From contig CACNYF010000003.1 of the NCBI GenBank assembly GCA_902624535.1, positions 36,280 to 100,279 on the forward strand: 64,000 nt of DNA, read 5' to 3'. Position 1 is the first letter of the stretch, and the number at the start of each line of letters is the position of its first letter. Under the pieces are notes generated by a model that did not search any database, was not told where the DNA came from, and worked only from the letters and a program-made list of their open reading frames with translations. The DNA comes from an uncultured Pelagibacteraceae bacterium (GTDB lineage Bacteria > Pseudomonadota > Alphaproteobacteria > Pelagibacterales > Pelagibacteraceae). The position numbers and the translations under genes were made by a program. Positions 39,527-49,011 of the stretch are shown here, in pieces.

Positions 39527-39559
39527 CTTAACACACTCTTAACACACTACGAACACAGT
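39527..39559 (+). repeat. Arm-site-like triple repeat CTTAACACACT/CTTAACACACT/ACGAACACAGT
   Basis: Three 11-bp units in tandem. Confidence 0.8.
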
Positions 39560-39598
39560 GAATGTGTTTTAGATGTCTAAACTAAAATTTTAAAAAAT

Positions 39599-39611
39599 AA
39601 TTAACGTTGAT
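39599..39611. repeat. 13-bp inverted repeat AATTAACGTTGAT (right arm)
   Basis: Exact reverse complement of 38016-38028. Confidence 0.8.
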
Positions 39612-39623
39612 TTTATTGATTGA

Positions 39624-39699
39624 TGGTGCCCCCGCACGGACTCGAACCGCGGACCTATTGATTACAAATCAATTGCTCTACCAGCTGAGCTACAAGGGC
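39624..39699 (-). tRNA. tRNA-Thr(TGT)
   Basis: Minus strand GCCCTTG...ATTGA-TTTGTAA-TCAAT...CGGGGGC-A-CCA. Confidence 0.95.
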
Positions 39700-39732
39700 A
39701 CGTAGAGTTTTGTATTACGATTTTTAATATTA

Positions 39733-40476
39733 TCAAGTTTTATTTTTATATTGATTTATGTGATGAAAAACTATTGCAGCGCTATTAGATATATTTAAAC
39801 TCTCTATATTTTTATTTATATCTATTTTTACTGAAAAATCTGTATATTTTTTTGCATGTTCTCTTATACCAAATCCTTCTGAACCAAAAAGTAAAATGTT
39901 ATTTCCATCCCATTTAATATCATTAAATTTTTTTTTACTTTTTGCTTCAAAACCATAAATCCAAAAATTATTTTCCCTTAAATATTTAAGAGTGGTATTT
40001 ATATTTGATACTTCAAATATATTTACATGCTCCATGCATCCACTAGCAGATTTGTACATAAGCTTACTTTCTGATGGAAAATGTCTCTCTTTAATAATTA
40101 TTCCATCGATATCAAATGATGCAGCACTTCTAATTATAGAGCCGATATTCCTAGGATCTGTTACCTCGTCTAAACATGCAAAAGTCAGATCGTTCTTTAA
40201 TTTAATAAATTCTTTTAAGTTATTTTTTTCAAAATGTTCTATTTCAGCAACATATCCTTGATGAGTAATTCCATCTTTCGAACAGTATTTATCAAGTTCC
40301 TTACGAGTTTTGTAATAAATTTTTAAATCTTTAAGAAGATTTTTTCTTAAACTTACTCTGTGTATATTTTTTTTACTTTCCTCAGTAAGAAAAATTTTCA
40401 AAACTTTTCTTTTGGGATTTTTTAATGCTTCTATAACCGCATGTTTTCCAACTATAAAAAAAGATGATTTGTTCAT
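39733..40476 (-). CDS. rlmB: 23S rRNA (guanosine-2'-O-)-methyltransferase RlmB/TrmH family
   Basis: FIVGKHAVIEALKNPKR; DEVTDPRNIGSIIRSAASF; LLFGSEGFGI. Confidence 0.9.
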   Translation of the reverse strand: MNKSSFFIVGKHAVIEALKNPKRKVLKIFLTEESKKNIHRVSLRKNLLKDLKIYYKTRKELDKYCSKDGITHQGYVAEIEHFEKNNLKEFIKLKNDLTFACLDEVTDPRNIGSIIRSAASFDIDGIIIKERHFPSESKLMYKSASGCMEHVNIFEVSNINTTLKYLRENNFWIYGFEAKSKKKFNDIKWDGNNILLFGSEGFGIREHAKKYTDFSVKIDINKNIESLNISNSAAIVFHHINQYKNKT

Positions 40477-40615
40477 GATAATTGTTGAATTTAGACTATT
40501 TTTTAAGCTATTTTCCTATATTTCACGTATTGCATTTGTACAATAAAAATATATAAAACGCATGTTGTTTAAAGCTTTATTGAACATGGGGTGCTTCCCC
40601 CTAAAACTTTGTTAA

Positions 40616-40701
<86 letters not shown>

Positions 40702-40743
40702 TTCAATAAATATTTTTTATGACAAGGAGTGTACTTGGGTGTT

Positions 40744-40817
40744 GCGGGTGTAGTTCAATGGTAGAACGCTAGCCTTCCAAGCTGGATGTAAGGGTTCGAT
40801 TCCCTTTACCCGCTCCA
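40744..40817 (+). tRNA. tRNA-Gly(TCC)
   Basis: GCGGGTGTAGTTCAATGGTAGAAC...CTTCCAA...GGTTCGATTCCC...CCCGCTCCA. Confidence 0.95.
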
Positions 40818-40859
40818 AAAATTAAATTAAGGAAAAAAAATAAAAGAGGTAAACAAGTA

Positions 40860-42050
40860 ATGTCAAAAGAAAAGTTCGTAAGAAATAAACCGCACTGTAA
40901 TATTGGTACTATTGGTCATGTCGATCATGGTAAAACAACATTAACTGCTGCGATCACAAAAGTATTAGCAGAGTCAGGCGGTGCACAATTTACTGCTTAT
41001 GATCAAATTGATAAAGCTCCAGAGGAAAAAGAAAGAGGAATTACAATTTCAACTGCTCACGTTGAATATGAAACTGAAAAACGACACTATGCACACGTTG
41101 ATTGCCCAGGTCACGCAGACTATGTAAAAAACATGATTACAGGTGCCGCACAAATGGATGGAGCAATATTAGTAGTTAACGCAGCAGATGGACCAATGCC
41201 TCAAACAAGAGAGCACATTCTTTTGGCAAGACAAGTTGGTGTACCAGCAATAGTTGTTTATTTAAATAAAGTCGATCAAGTTGATGATAAAGAGATGATC
41301 GAACTTGTTGAAGAAGAAATAAAAGATTTACTTACATCATATAAATTTCCAGGAGACAAAACTCCAATAATCAAAGGTTCTGCATTAGCAGCTGTTGAAG
41401 GTAGAGATGATGAAATCGGAAAAAATTCAATAATGGAGCTGATGAAATCTGTTGATGAATTCATTCCTCAGCCAGATAGACCAAAAGATAAAGATTTCTT
41501 GATGCCTGTTGAAGATGTTTTCTCTATTTCAGGAAGAGGTACAGTTGTTACAGGAAGAGTAGAATCTGGAGTAATTAAAACTGGTGATGAAATAGAAATT
41601 GTTGGAATAAGAGAAACTAAAAAAACAGTGTGTACAGGTGTAGAAATGTTTAGAAAGCTATTAGATTCTGGTGAAGCAGGTGATAACATTGGTGCGCTTT
41701 TGAGAGGTGTTGAAAGAACAGACGTTGAAAGAGGTCAAGTATTATGTAAACCTGCATCAATCACACCACATACTAAATTTGAGGCTCAAGCATATGTATT
41801 AAAAAAAGAAGAAGGCGGAAGACATACTCCTTTCTTTACAAAATACAGACCTCAGTTTTATTTTAGAACAACTGATGTTACAGGTGAAGTAGAGTTACCT
41901 GCGGGTACAGAGATGGTAATGCCAGGTGATGATGCTAAATTTACAGTTAAATTAATTACACCCATCGCAATGGCCGAGAAGTTAAATTTTGCTATACGAG
42001 AAGGTGGTAGAACAGTAGGAGCTGGAGTAGTAACTAAAATTATAGAGTAA
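40860..42050 (+). CDS. tuf: Elongation factor Tu
   Basis: [41 protein letters not shown]. Confidence 0.98.
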   Translation: MSKEKFVRNKPHCNIGTIGHVDHGKTTLTAAITKVLAESGGAQFTAYDQIDKAPEEKERGITISTAHVEYETEKRHYAHVDCPGHADYVKNMITGAAQMDGAILVVNAADGPMPQTREHILLARQVGVPAIVVYLNKVDQVDDKEMIELVEEEIKDLLTSYKFPGDKTPIIKGSALAAVEGRDDEIGKNSIMELMKSVDEFIPQPDRPKDKDFLMPVEDVFSISGRGTVVTGRVESGVIKTGDEIEIVGIRETKKTVCTGVEMFRKLLDSGEAGDNIGALLRGVERTDVERGQVLCKPASITPHTKFEAQAYVLKKEEGGRHTPFFTKYRPQFYFRTTDVTGEVELPAGTEMVMPGDDAKFTVKLITPIAMAEKLNFAIREGGRTVGAGVVTKIIE

Positions 42051-42057
42051 ACTCCAT

Positions 42058-42133
42058 AGGAGTGTAGCTCAATTGGTAGAGCGCCGGTCTCCAAAACCGG
42101 AGGTTGGGGGTTCGATTCCCTCCGCTCCTGCCA
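42058..42133 (+). tRNA. tRNA-Trp(CCA)
   Basis: AGGAGTG...GGTCTCCAAAACC...GGTTCGATTCCC...CGCTCCTGCCA. Confidence 0.95.
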
Positions 42134-42143
42134 TATTAAAATT

Positions 42144-42335
42144 ATGAAGAACCCTTTAAAATTTATTCAAGATGTAAAGCAAGAAGCTTTTAAAGTTACT
42201 TGGCCAACTGGTAAAGAAGTTGTCCAAGGATCTCTAATGGTAGTAGCAATGGCCATCGTTGCGGCTTTATTTTTCCTATTGTTGGATCAGGTACTTCAAT
42301 TTTTTTTAGAACTAGTTTTAAAGGTAAATCTATAA
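42144..42335 (+). CDS. secE: Preprotein translocase subunit SecE
   Basis: Small single-TM protein, EAFKVTWPTGKEV; tuf-tRNA-Trp-secE-nusG order. Confidence 0.95.
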   Translation: MKNPLKFIQDVKQEAFKVTWPTGKEVVQGSLMVVAMAIVAALFFLLLDQVLQFFLELVLKVNL

Positions 42336-42865
42336 TGAAAAATTGGTATATTGTTCAATCTCACTCAAGTTTTGAAAATAAGGTTGCTAAAGATATAAAA
42401 GAAGAAGCTTTAAAAGCAAATCTTTCAGATAAAATTGAGGAAATTATAGTTCCAACACATGATATTACAGAAGTTAAAAGAGGAAAGAGAGTTCAAAGAA
42501 AGAAAAAATACTTTCCTGGTTATGTATTATTAAAGAGTGAAATGGATAACACAATTTATCACATGATTAAAAATCTTAAAAAAGTTAGTGGATTTTTAGG
42601 TACTAAAGGTACGCCAATACCCGTTTCTGAGAAAGAAATTGAAAAAATACTTGGTCAAATTAAAGATGGAGTTGTGCAACCAAAATCAGGTGTAGAATAT
42701 AATGTAGGTGAAAAAGTTCAGGTTATAGATGGGCCTTTTGCGTCATTCAGCGGTTTAGTCGAAGATATTGATGAAGAAAAATTGAGATTAAAAGTATCAG
42801 TATCAATATTTGGAAGACCGACACCTGTGGATTTAGAATATAGTCAAGTGGAAAAGGCAAGCTAA
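42335..42865 (+). CDS. nusG: Transcription termination/antitermination protein NusG
   Basis: [46 protein letters not shown]. Confidence 0.96.
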   Translation: MKNWYIVQSHSSFENKVAKDIKEEALKANLSDKIEEIIVPTHDITEVKRGKRVQRKKKYFPGYVLLKSEMDNTIYHMIKNLKKVSGFLGTKGTPIPVSEKEIEKILGQIKDGVVQPKSGVEYNVGEKVQVIDGPFASFSGLVEDIDEEKLRLKVSVSIFGRPTPVDLEYSQVEKAS

Positions 42866-43293
42866 TGGCAAAAAAAGAGATAAGCGGTTATATAAAGTTA
42901 CAGATTAACGGAGGGCAAGCCAACCCAGCTCCTCCTGTTGGTCCAGCGCTAGGTCAAAGAGGAATAAATATAATGGAATTTTGCAAAGCGTTTAATGAAA
43001 AAACAAAATCATTCGCAGGAAAACCTGTACCTGTAATAATAACTGTATACAAAGACAAAAAATTTGATTTTATAATTAAATCACCACCAGCTTCACATTT
43101 TATTAAAGAAGCAGTAAAATTAAAAAGTGGATCAAAAGAACCTGGTAGAAATATTGTTGCAAAAATTTCAAAAAAACAATTAAAGGAAATAGCTGAAAAA
43201 AAAATGGCAGATTTAAATGCACATGATGTTGATGAAGCTGCAAAAATTATTGCAGGATCAGCTAGATCAATGGGTATCGAGGTTGTAGAGTAA
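42865..43293 (+). CDS. rplK: 50S ribosomal protein L11
   Basis: [37 protein letters not shown]. Confidence 0.97.
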   Translation: MAKKEISGYIKLQINGGQANPAPPVGPALGQRGINIMEFCKAFNEKTKSFAGKPVPVIITVYKDKKFDFIIKSPPASHFIKEAVKLKSGSKEPGRNIVAKISKKQLKEIAEKKMADLNAHDVDEAAKIIAGSARSMGIEVVE

Positions 43294-43982
43294 TGTCATC
43301 AAAAAGATTTAAAAAACTACCAGAAAATACAAGAGATTTGCAATCTGAAGCAGTGGATAAGTTAATTCCTATTTTAAAGCAAAATTGCACAACGAAATTT
43401 GATGAATCCTTAGACTTAAGTTTTCAAATTAATAACAAGCAAAAGAAAAGTGAGATTAATATTAGGACAGTAATTAATTTACCAGGCGGAAGTTCAAAAA
43501 AAGTAAAAGTTGGAGTTGTTTGTGAAGAAAATAAATCTCAAGAAGCAAAAGATGCTGGGGCAGAAGTTGTTGGTGGAGATGAACTTATAGATCAAATTAA
43601 GTCAGGCAATATAAATTTTGAAAAATTAATTTGCACTCCAGGAATGATGATTAAACTTTCTAAATTAGGAAAAGTACTTGGTCCAAAAGGATTAATGCCA
43701 AATCCAAAATTAGGATCAGTTACTAATGATTTAAAAAAAGCTATAACCGATGCAAAATCTGGACAAGTTGAAATAAGAAATGATAAAGATGGAAATATAG
43801 GTTTGAGTATAGGAAATAAATCTTTTTCGGATGATAAATTAATATTGAATTTTAATGCGGTATTAGATGCATTGGAAAAGGAAAAATCAAATAATACAAT
43901 TAAAGGTGATTTAATTAAGCAAGCCTTTATAACTTCAACAATGGGAGTTTCATACAAAATTAAATTAGGTAAGAGTATTTAG
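43293..43982 (+). CDS. rplA: 50S ribosomal protein L1
   Basis: LGPKGLMPNPKLGSVT signature. Confidence 0.96.
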   Translation: MSSKRFKKLPENTRDLQSEAVDKLIPILKQNCTTKFDESLDLSFQINNKQKKSEINIRTVINLPGGSSKKVKVGVVCEENKSQEAKDAGAEVVGGDELIDQIKSGNINFEKLICTPGMMIKLSKLGKVLGPKGLMPNPKLGSVTNDLKKAITDAKSGQVEIRNDKDGNIGLSIGNKSFSDDKLILNFNAVLDALEKEKSNNTIKGDLIKQAFITSTMGVSYKIKLGKSI

Positions 43983-43984
43983 TT

Positions 43985-44494
43985 ATGATGAATAAAGAGC
44001 AAAAGAAACAGTATATATCTGATATGACAAATCAGTTTGAAAAATCTGAAGCTGTAATAGTTACTCATTATCAAGGTTTAACAATGAATCAACTTGATGA
44101 CTTAAGAGCTAAAATGAGAGAGCATGGCATAAAATTTAAAATCACAAATAATAGAATAACAAAATTAGCTCTAGAAAAAACAAGATGCAAAGATCTTTCA
44201 AACTTGTTTTCAGGTCCCACTGCTGTAGCTTTGTCTGAAGATGCAATAACTTCTGCAAAAATATTGACAAATTTCTCAAAAGAAAATGAAAATTTAAAAA
44301 TTCTAGGTGGAATCATGGGATCCGACATTTTAGACGTTGCTGGCGTCAAAAATGTAGCTACCTTACCTTCATTGGACGAGGCTAGGGCAAAAATAGTAGG
44401 AATATTGAGGTCTCCAGCACAAAAAATAGCAAGTATTTTACTTGCGCCGGCGTCAAAAATCGCTATTTTAGCGCTCGAAAAATCAAAAAAATAA
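43985..44494 (+). CDS. rplJ: 50S ribosomal protein L10
   Basis: L10-like, between rplA and rplL. Confidence 0.95.
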   Translation: MMNKEQKKQYISDMTNQFEKSEAVIVTHYQGLTMNQLDDLRAKMREHGIKFKITNNRITKLALEKTRCKDLSNLFSGPTAVALSEDAITSAKILTNFSKENENLKILGGIMGSDILDVAGVKNVATLPSLDEARAKIVGILRSPAQKIASILLAPASKIAILALEKSKK

Positions 44495-44512
44495 CCAGGG
44501 ACAAGATTTACT

Positions 44513-44881
44513 ATGGCTGACTTAAATAAAATTATAGACGACTTATCAAGTTTAACTGTTGTAGAAGCAGCTGAACTTTCAAAACAACTTGAAGAAAAAT
44601 GGGGAGTTACTGCAGCAGCAGCTGTAGCAGCAGCACCAGCAGCAGCAGGAGCGGCACCAGCGGAAGAAAAAGATGAATTTACAATTATGCTTACAGCAGC
44701 TGGAGATAAAAAAATTAATGTTATAAAAGAGGTTAGAGCTATTACGGCTTTAGGACTTAAAGAAGCAAAAGATTTAGTTGAAGGAGCACCAAAAGAAGTC
44801 AAAACAGGTGTTAATAAAAAAGAAGCAGAAGAGATAAAGCAAAAACTCGAAGCAGCTGGAGCAAAAGTAGAACTAAAATAA
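44513..44881 (+). CDS. rplL: 50S ribosomal protein L7/L12
   Basis: Ala-rich hinge; [31 protein letters not shown]. Confidence 0.97.
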   Translation: MADLNKIIDDLSSLTVVEAAELSKQLEEKWGVTAAAAVAAAPAAAGAAPAEEKDEFTIMLTAAGDKKINVIKEVRAITALGLKEAKDLVEGAPKEVKTGVNKKEAEEIKQKLEAAGAKVELK

Positions 44882-44927
44882 ATTAGATAGGATTATTTAC
44901 TGGTTACATAATTAATCAGTAGTTGAG

Positions 44928-47900
44928 ATGCAATTATCTTTTACAGAAAAGAAAAACATAAGAAAAAGCTTCGGAAAACTTAAAGAAAGTTTATCTATTC
45001 CAAATCTTATTGAGGTACAAAAGAATTCTTATAAAGAACTCACAGAATTCAAACAAGATGTTGAGCAACACCTTATTAAAGGTTTCGATAGAGTTTTTAA
45101 AAGCATTTTTCCAATTGAAGACTTAAATGATAAAGCAACACTAGAGTATGTTTCATATAAATTGGAAAAACCTAAATTTGATGTTGAAGAATGTATAGCT
45201 AGAGGGTTGACTTATTCTGCGGCTCTCAAATGCACCCTTAGATTAGTTGTATATGAGATTGATCAAGAAAATAACACAAAAGATATTTTGTCAGCAAAAG
45301 AGCAAGAAGTTTATATGGGGGAAGTTCCAATGATGACAAATAGTGGAACTTTTATAACCAATGGAGTTCAAAGAGTTGTTGTTAACCAGATGCACAGAAG
45401 TCCAGGAGTATTCTTTGATCACGATAAAGGAAAATCCCATGCTAGTGGAAAATTATTATTTAATTGTCGTGTAATTCCTAATCGTGGATCTTGGCTAGAT
45501 TTTGAATTTGATGTTAAGGATCTATTATATTTTAGAATTGATAGAAAAAAGAAAATATTAGTCTCTACTTTATTACAAGCTTTAGGATTTTCAAAAAATG
45601 ATATTGTTGACGAATTCTATCAAAAAGAAACATTAAATTATGATAAAAATTTAAATAAGTGGAAAACTAAATTTGATCCAGAAAATTATAAGGCCAAAAA
45701 TTTTTCAGAGGAAGTAATTGATGCAAAAAATAATAAAGTTGTTGTAAAATTAGGAGAAAAAATAAATTTTTTAACCGCAAAAAAACTCTCAAATGATGGC
45801 CTTAAAGAAATTTATGTTTCTAACGAGTCATTATACGGTAAATTTTTACATAGAGATATTACCGTTGGTGAAGATGTATTTAAAATTGGAACAGAATTAA
45901 ATGAGACTATAATTAGTAAAATTATTGAAGCAGAAATTAAATCCTTAGATATTTCTAGAACCAATTCGATAAATAAAGGTCCATACTTACTATTAAGTAT
46001 TTTCAATGACAAAAATGAAAATAAAAATGATGCAATTACAGAAATTTATAAGGTTTTAAGACCTGGAGAACCTCCAACAATAGAGATAGCTACTCAGATA
46101 TTTAATAACTTATTTTTTAGTTCTGACAGATATGATTTATCAGACGTTGGAAGAGTAAAAATGAATTCACGATTAGAGCTAACTTGCTCTGATAAAATTA
46201 CAATTTTAAGAAATGATGACATACTAGCTATAATTCAGAAGATGTTAGACTTAAGAGATGGTAAAGATGAAGTTGATGATATAGATCATTTAGGAAACAG
46301 AAGAGTTAGGTCAGTTGGTGAACTTGTTGAAAATCAGGCAAGAATAGGCGTATACAGAATGGAGAGAGCTATAAAAGAGAAAATGACCACTTTAGACGTT
46401 GAGTCAGCAATGCCTCAAGATTTAATTAATGCAAAACCTTTGACTATTTCTCTTAAAGATTTCTTTGCTACTTCACAACTGTCTCAGTTTATGGATCAAA
46501 CTAATCCACTTTCCGAAATCACTCATAAAAGAAGAGTATCGGCTTTAGGACCAGGTGGTCTAACAAGAGAAAGAGCAGGATTTGAAGTCCGAGATGTTCA
46601 TCCTACTCATTATGGAAGAATTTGTCCAATTGAAACTCCCGAAGGACCGAACATTGGTTTAATTAATAGTTTATCCACATATTCAAAAATAAATAAATAT
46701 GGTTTCATTGAAAGCCCATATAAAAAAGTAAAAGATGGTATTGTACAAAATAATATTGAATATTTATCAGCCATGGAAGAGACAAAATTTACTATTGCAC
46801 AAGCTAATTCTCTTATTGACAAAAATGGTAAGTTTACTGAGGAATTAGTTTCATGCAGACAGAATTTAAACTTCATTTTAGCTAAACCGGACACTATAGA
46901 TTATATCGATGTATCTCCAAAGCAACTTGTATCAGTAGCTGCCTCTCTAATACCTTTTTTAGAAAATGATGATGCTAATAGAGCATTAATGGGTTCTAAT
47001 ATGATGAGACAAGCAGTTCCATTGTTAAAACCAGAGGCACCACTTGTAGGCACAGGTATAGAAAGTGATGTTGCTTTAGACTCAGGAGTAACAATTGTTG
47101 CTAGAAGAGATGGAGTTGTAGATAAAATTGATGGTAAAAGGATAGTTATCAAAGCTTCAAGTGAAAAGGATTACTCTAAATCAGGGGTTGATATTTATAA
47201 TTTACAAAAGTTTAAAAGATCAAATCAAAATACCTGCATAAATCAAAAACCTTTAGTAAGAGTTGGAGATAAAGTAAAATCTGGTGATATTATAGCCGAT
47301 GGACCATCTACAAAAGTTGGTGAATTAGCTCTAGGTAAAAATGTAACTGTAGCTTTTATGCCTTGGCAAGGTTACAACTTTGAAGACTCAATATTAATTT
47401 CGGAAAGATGTGTAACAGACGATGTATTCACATCTATACACATAGAAGAATACGAAGTTATGGCTAGAGATACAAAATTAGGTGAGGAAGATATTACTAG
47501 AGATATTCCAAATGTTAATGAGGAATCATTAAAAAATTTAGATGAGTCAGGAATAGTATATATTGGGGCTGAAGTTAAACCAGGAGATATTTTAGTAGGT
47601 AAAGTTACTCCCAAAGGAGATACAGCATCAGGCCCTGAAGAAAAATTATTAAGATCAATATTTGGTGAAAAGGCAATTGATGTTACTGATACATCGTTAA
47701 AAATGCCAAGTGGAAGTGGTGGTATAGTAGTTGATGTAAGAGTATTTAATAGACATGGTATCGATAAAGATGAAAGATCGATAACTATTGAGAGAGCAGA
47801 AATCGAAAGTGTTCAAGAAGATAAAAAGGTTGAAGAAGAAATTTTAGAAAGAAGTATAAAACAGAGATTATCATCAATATTAAATGGAACAAAAATTAAC

Positions 47901-49010
47901 AAAAAAGTTAAAGATGTTGAGGTAAATACAGTGTTATCTGAGGAAGTAATCAATAATTTACCTGTTTCTGATTTATTTAAAATATCAGTCGATGACCAAG
48001 TTAAAATATCTTCTTTGTCTCAAATAAAAGATCAATACAATAGTGCCAAACAAGATATTCAAGAGAGATTTGAAGATAAAGTTTTAAAAATTAGACAAGG
48101 TGATGATTTATTACCTAGTGTTATGAAAATGGTTAAAGTTTTTGTTGCAATAAAAAGAAGACTAAGACCAGGAGATAAAATGTCTGGAAGACATGGAAAT
48201 AAGGGTGTTGTAAGTAAAATAGTTCCAGTTGAAGATATGCCCTATAGAGAAAATGGTAAACCCGTTGATATTGTTCTTAATCCATTAGGTGTTCCGAGTA
48301 GGATGAATGTTGGTCAAATATTAGAGACACATTTAGGATGGTCCTGCACAGAGTTAGGTGAGAAATTAAATCAGTTAATAAATGAAAACCAAAAGAAGAT
48401 TGAAAAGACAGAAAAGATTAAATCATTTTTAAAAAATGTATATGGAAAAGAAATTTACGATGAAGATATTGAAAATTTAAATCAATCAGAATTTGGAGAT
48501 TTATGTTCAAATATTAGACATGGTGTTCCAATAGCCACACCAGTTTTCGATGGAGCCAAAGAAAACGATGTTACCAAAATGTTAGAACTAGCTGAATTAC
48601 CAAACTCAGGTCAAACCACACTTTGGGATGGAAGAACTGGAGAGAAATTTGACAGAACTGTTACAGTAGGGACAATTTATATGTTAAAACTTCATCATTT
48701 AGTTGAAGATAAAATTCATGCAAGATCTACTGGACCTTACAGTTTAGTGACACAACAGCCTCTTGGAGGTAAAGCACAATTAGGAGGTCAGCGATTTGGT
48801 GAGATGGAAGTTTGGGCATTAGAAGCTTATGGAGCTTCATACACTTTACAGGAAATTCTTACTGTTAAGTCAGATGATGTAGCTGGAAGAGTTAAAGTTT
48901 ATGAAACTATAGTTAAAGGTGAAGAAAATTTTGAATCAGGTATACCTGAATCATTTAATGTTTTAGTTAAAGAAATTAAATCTCTAGCACTAAATGTGGA
49001 GCTAAATTAA
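44928..49010 (+). CDS. rpoB: RNA polymerase beta subunit
   Basis: 1360 aa; [58 protein letters not shown]. Confidence 0.98.
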   Translation: MQLSFTEKKNIRKSFGKLKESLSIPNLIEVQKNSYKELTEFKQDVEQHLIKGFDRVFKSIFPIEDLNDKATLEYVSYKLEKPKFDVEECIARGLTYSAALKCTLRLVVYEIDQENNTKDILSAKEQEVYMGEVPMMTNSGTFITNGVQRVVVNQMHRSPGVFFDHDKGKSHASGKLLFNCRVIPNRGSWLDFEFDVKDLLYFRIDRKKKILVSTLLQALGFSKNDIVDEFYQKETLNYDKNLNKWKTKFDPENYKAKNFSEEVIDAKNNKVVVKLGEKINFLTAKKLSNDGLKEIYVSNESLYGKFLHRDITVGEDVFKIGTELNETIISKIIEAEIKSLDISRTNSINKGPYLLLSIFNDKNENKNDAITEIYKVLRPGEPPTIEIATQIFNNLFFSSDRYDLSDVGRVKMNSRLELTCSDKITILRNDDILAIIQKMLDLRDGKDEVDDIDHLGNRRVRSVGELVENQARIGVYRMERAIKEKMTTLDVESAMPQDLINAKPLTISLKDFFATSQLSQFMDQTNPLSEITHKRRVSALGPGGLTRERAGFEVRDVHPTHYGRICPIETPEGPNIGLINSLSTYSKINKYGFIESPYKKVKDGIVQNNIEYLSAMEETKFTIAQANSLIDKNGKFTEELVSCRQNLNFILAKPDTIDYIDVSPKQLVSVAASLIPFLENDDANRALMGSNMMRQAVPLLKPEAPLVGTGIESDVALDSGVTIVARRDGVVDKIDGKRIVIKASSEKDYSKSGVDIYNLQKFKRSNQNTCINQKPLVRVGDKVKSGDIIADGPSTKVGELALGKNVTVAFMPWQGYNFEDSILISERCVTDDVFTSIHIEEYEVMARDTKLGEEDITRDIPNVNEESLKNLDESGIVYIGAEVKPGDILVGKVTPKGDTASGPEEKLLRSIFGEKAIDVTDTSLKMPSGSGGIVVDVRVFNRHGIDKDERSITIERAEIESVQEDKKVEEEILERSIKQRLSSILNGTKINKKVKDVEVNTVLSEEVINNLPVSDLFKISVDDQVKISSLSQIKDQYNSAKQDIQERFEDKVLKIRQGDDLLPSVMKMVKVFVAIKRRLRPGDKMSGRHGNKGVVSKIVPVEDMPYRENGKPVDIVLNPLGVPSRMNVGQILETHLGWSCTELGEKLNQLINENQKKIEKTEKIKSFLKNVYGKEIYDEDIENLNQSEFGDLCSNIRHGVPIATPVFDGAKENDVTKMLELAELPNSGQTTLWDGRTGEKFDRTVTVGTIYMLKLHHLVEDKIHARSTGPYSLVTQQPLGGKAQLGGQRFGEMEVWALEAYGASYTLQEILTVKSDDVAGRVKVYETIVKGEENFESGIPESFNVLVKEIKSLALNVELN

Positions 49011-49011
49011 T

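Larger units (their letters stand above)
37987..39670. mobile_element. Candidate 1684-bp integrase-less element inserted in tRNA-Thr(UGU) anticodon region
   Basis: Duplicated tRNA 3' half at 1684-bp offset; arm-like repeats near both ends; 13-bp inverted repeat; no integrase ORF. Confidence 0.75.

Noticed and set aside
33761-39699. CRISPR array interpretation of the short repeats
   Set aside because: Units are contiguous or separated by 0-4 bp, only 2-3 per site, with no 25-40-bp spacers and no cas genes.
40585-40602. GGGG-TGCTT-CCCC hairpin upstream of tRNA-Tyr
   Set aside because: Short stem, no T-run or alternative pairing; insufficient to call a terminator or regulator.
43592-43957. 121-aa minus-strand ORF inside rplA
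   Set aside because: Shadow ORF on the opposite strand of a conserved ribosomal gene.
44610-44670. GCAGCAGCAG-rich tract resembling a microsatellite
   Set aside because: It encodes the normal Ala-rich flexible hinge of L7/L12.
44089-44802. 237-aa minus-strand ORF antisense to rplJ/rplL
   Set aside because: Composition mirrors the Ala-rich sense genes; rplJ and rplL are unambiguous on the plus strand.
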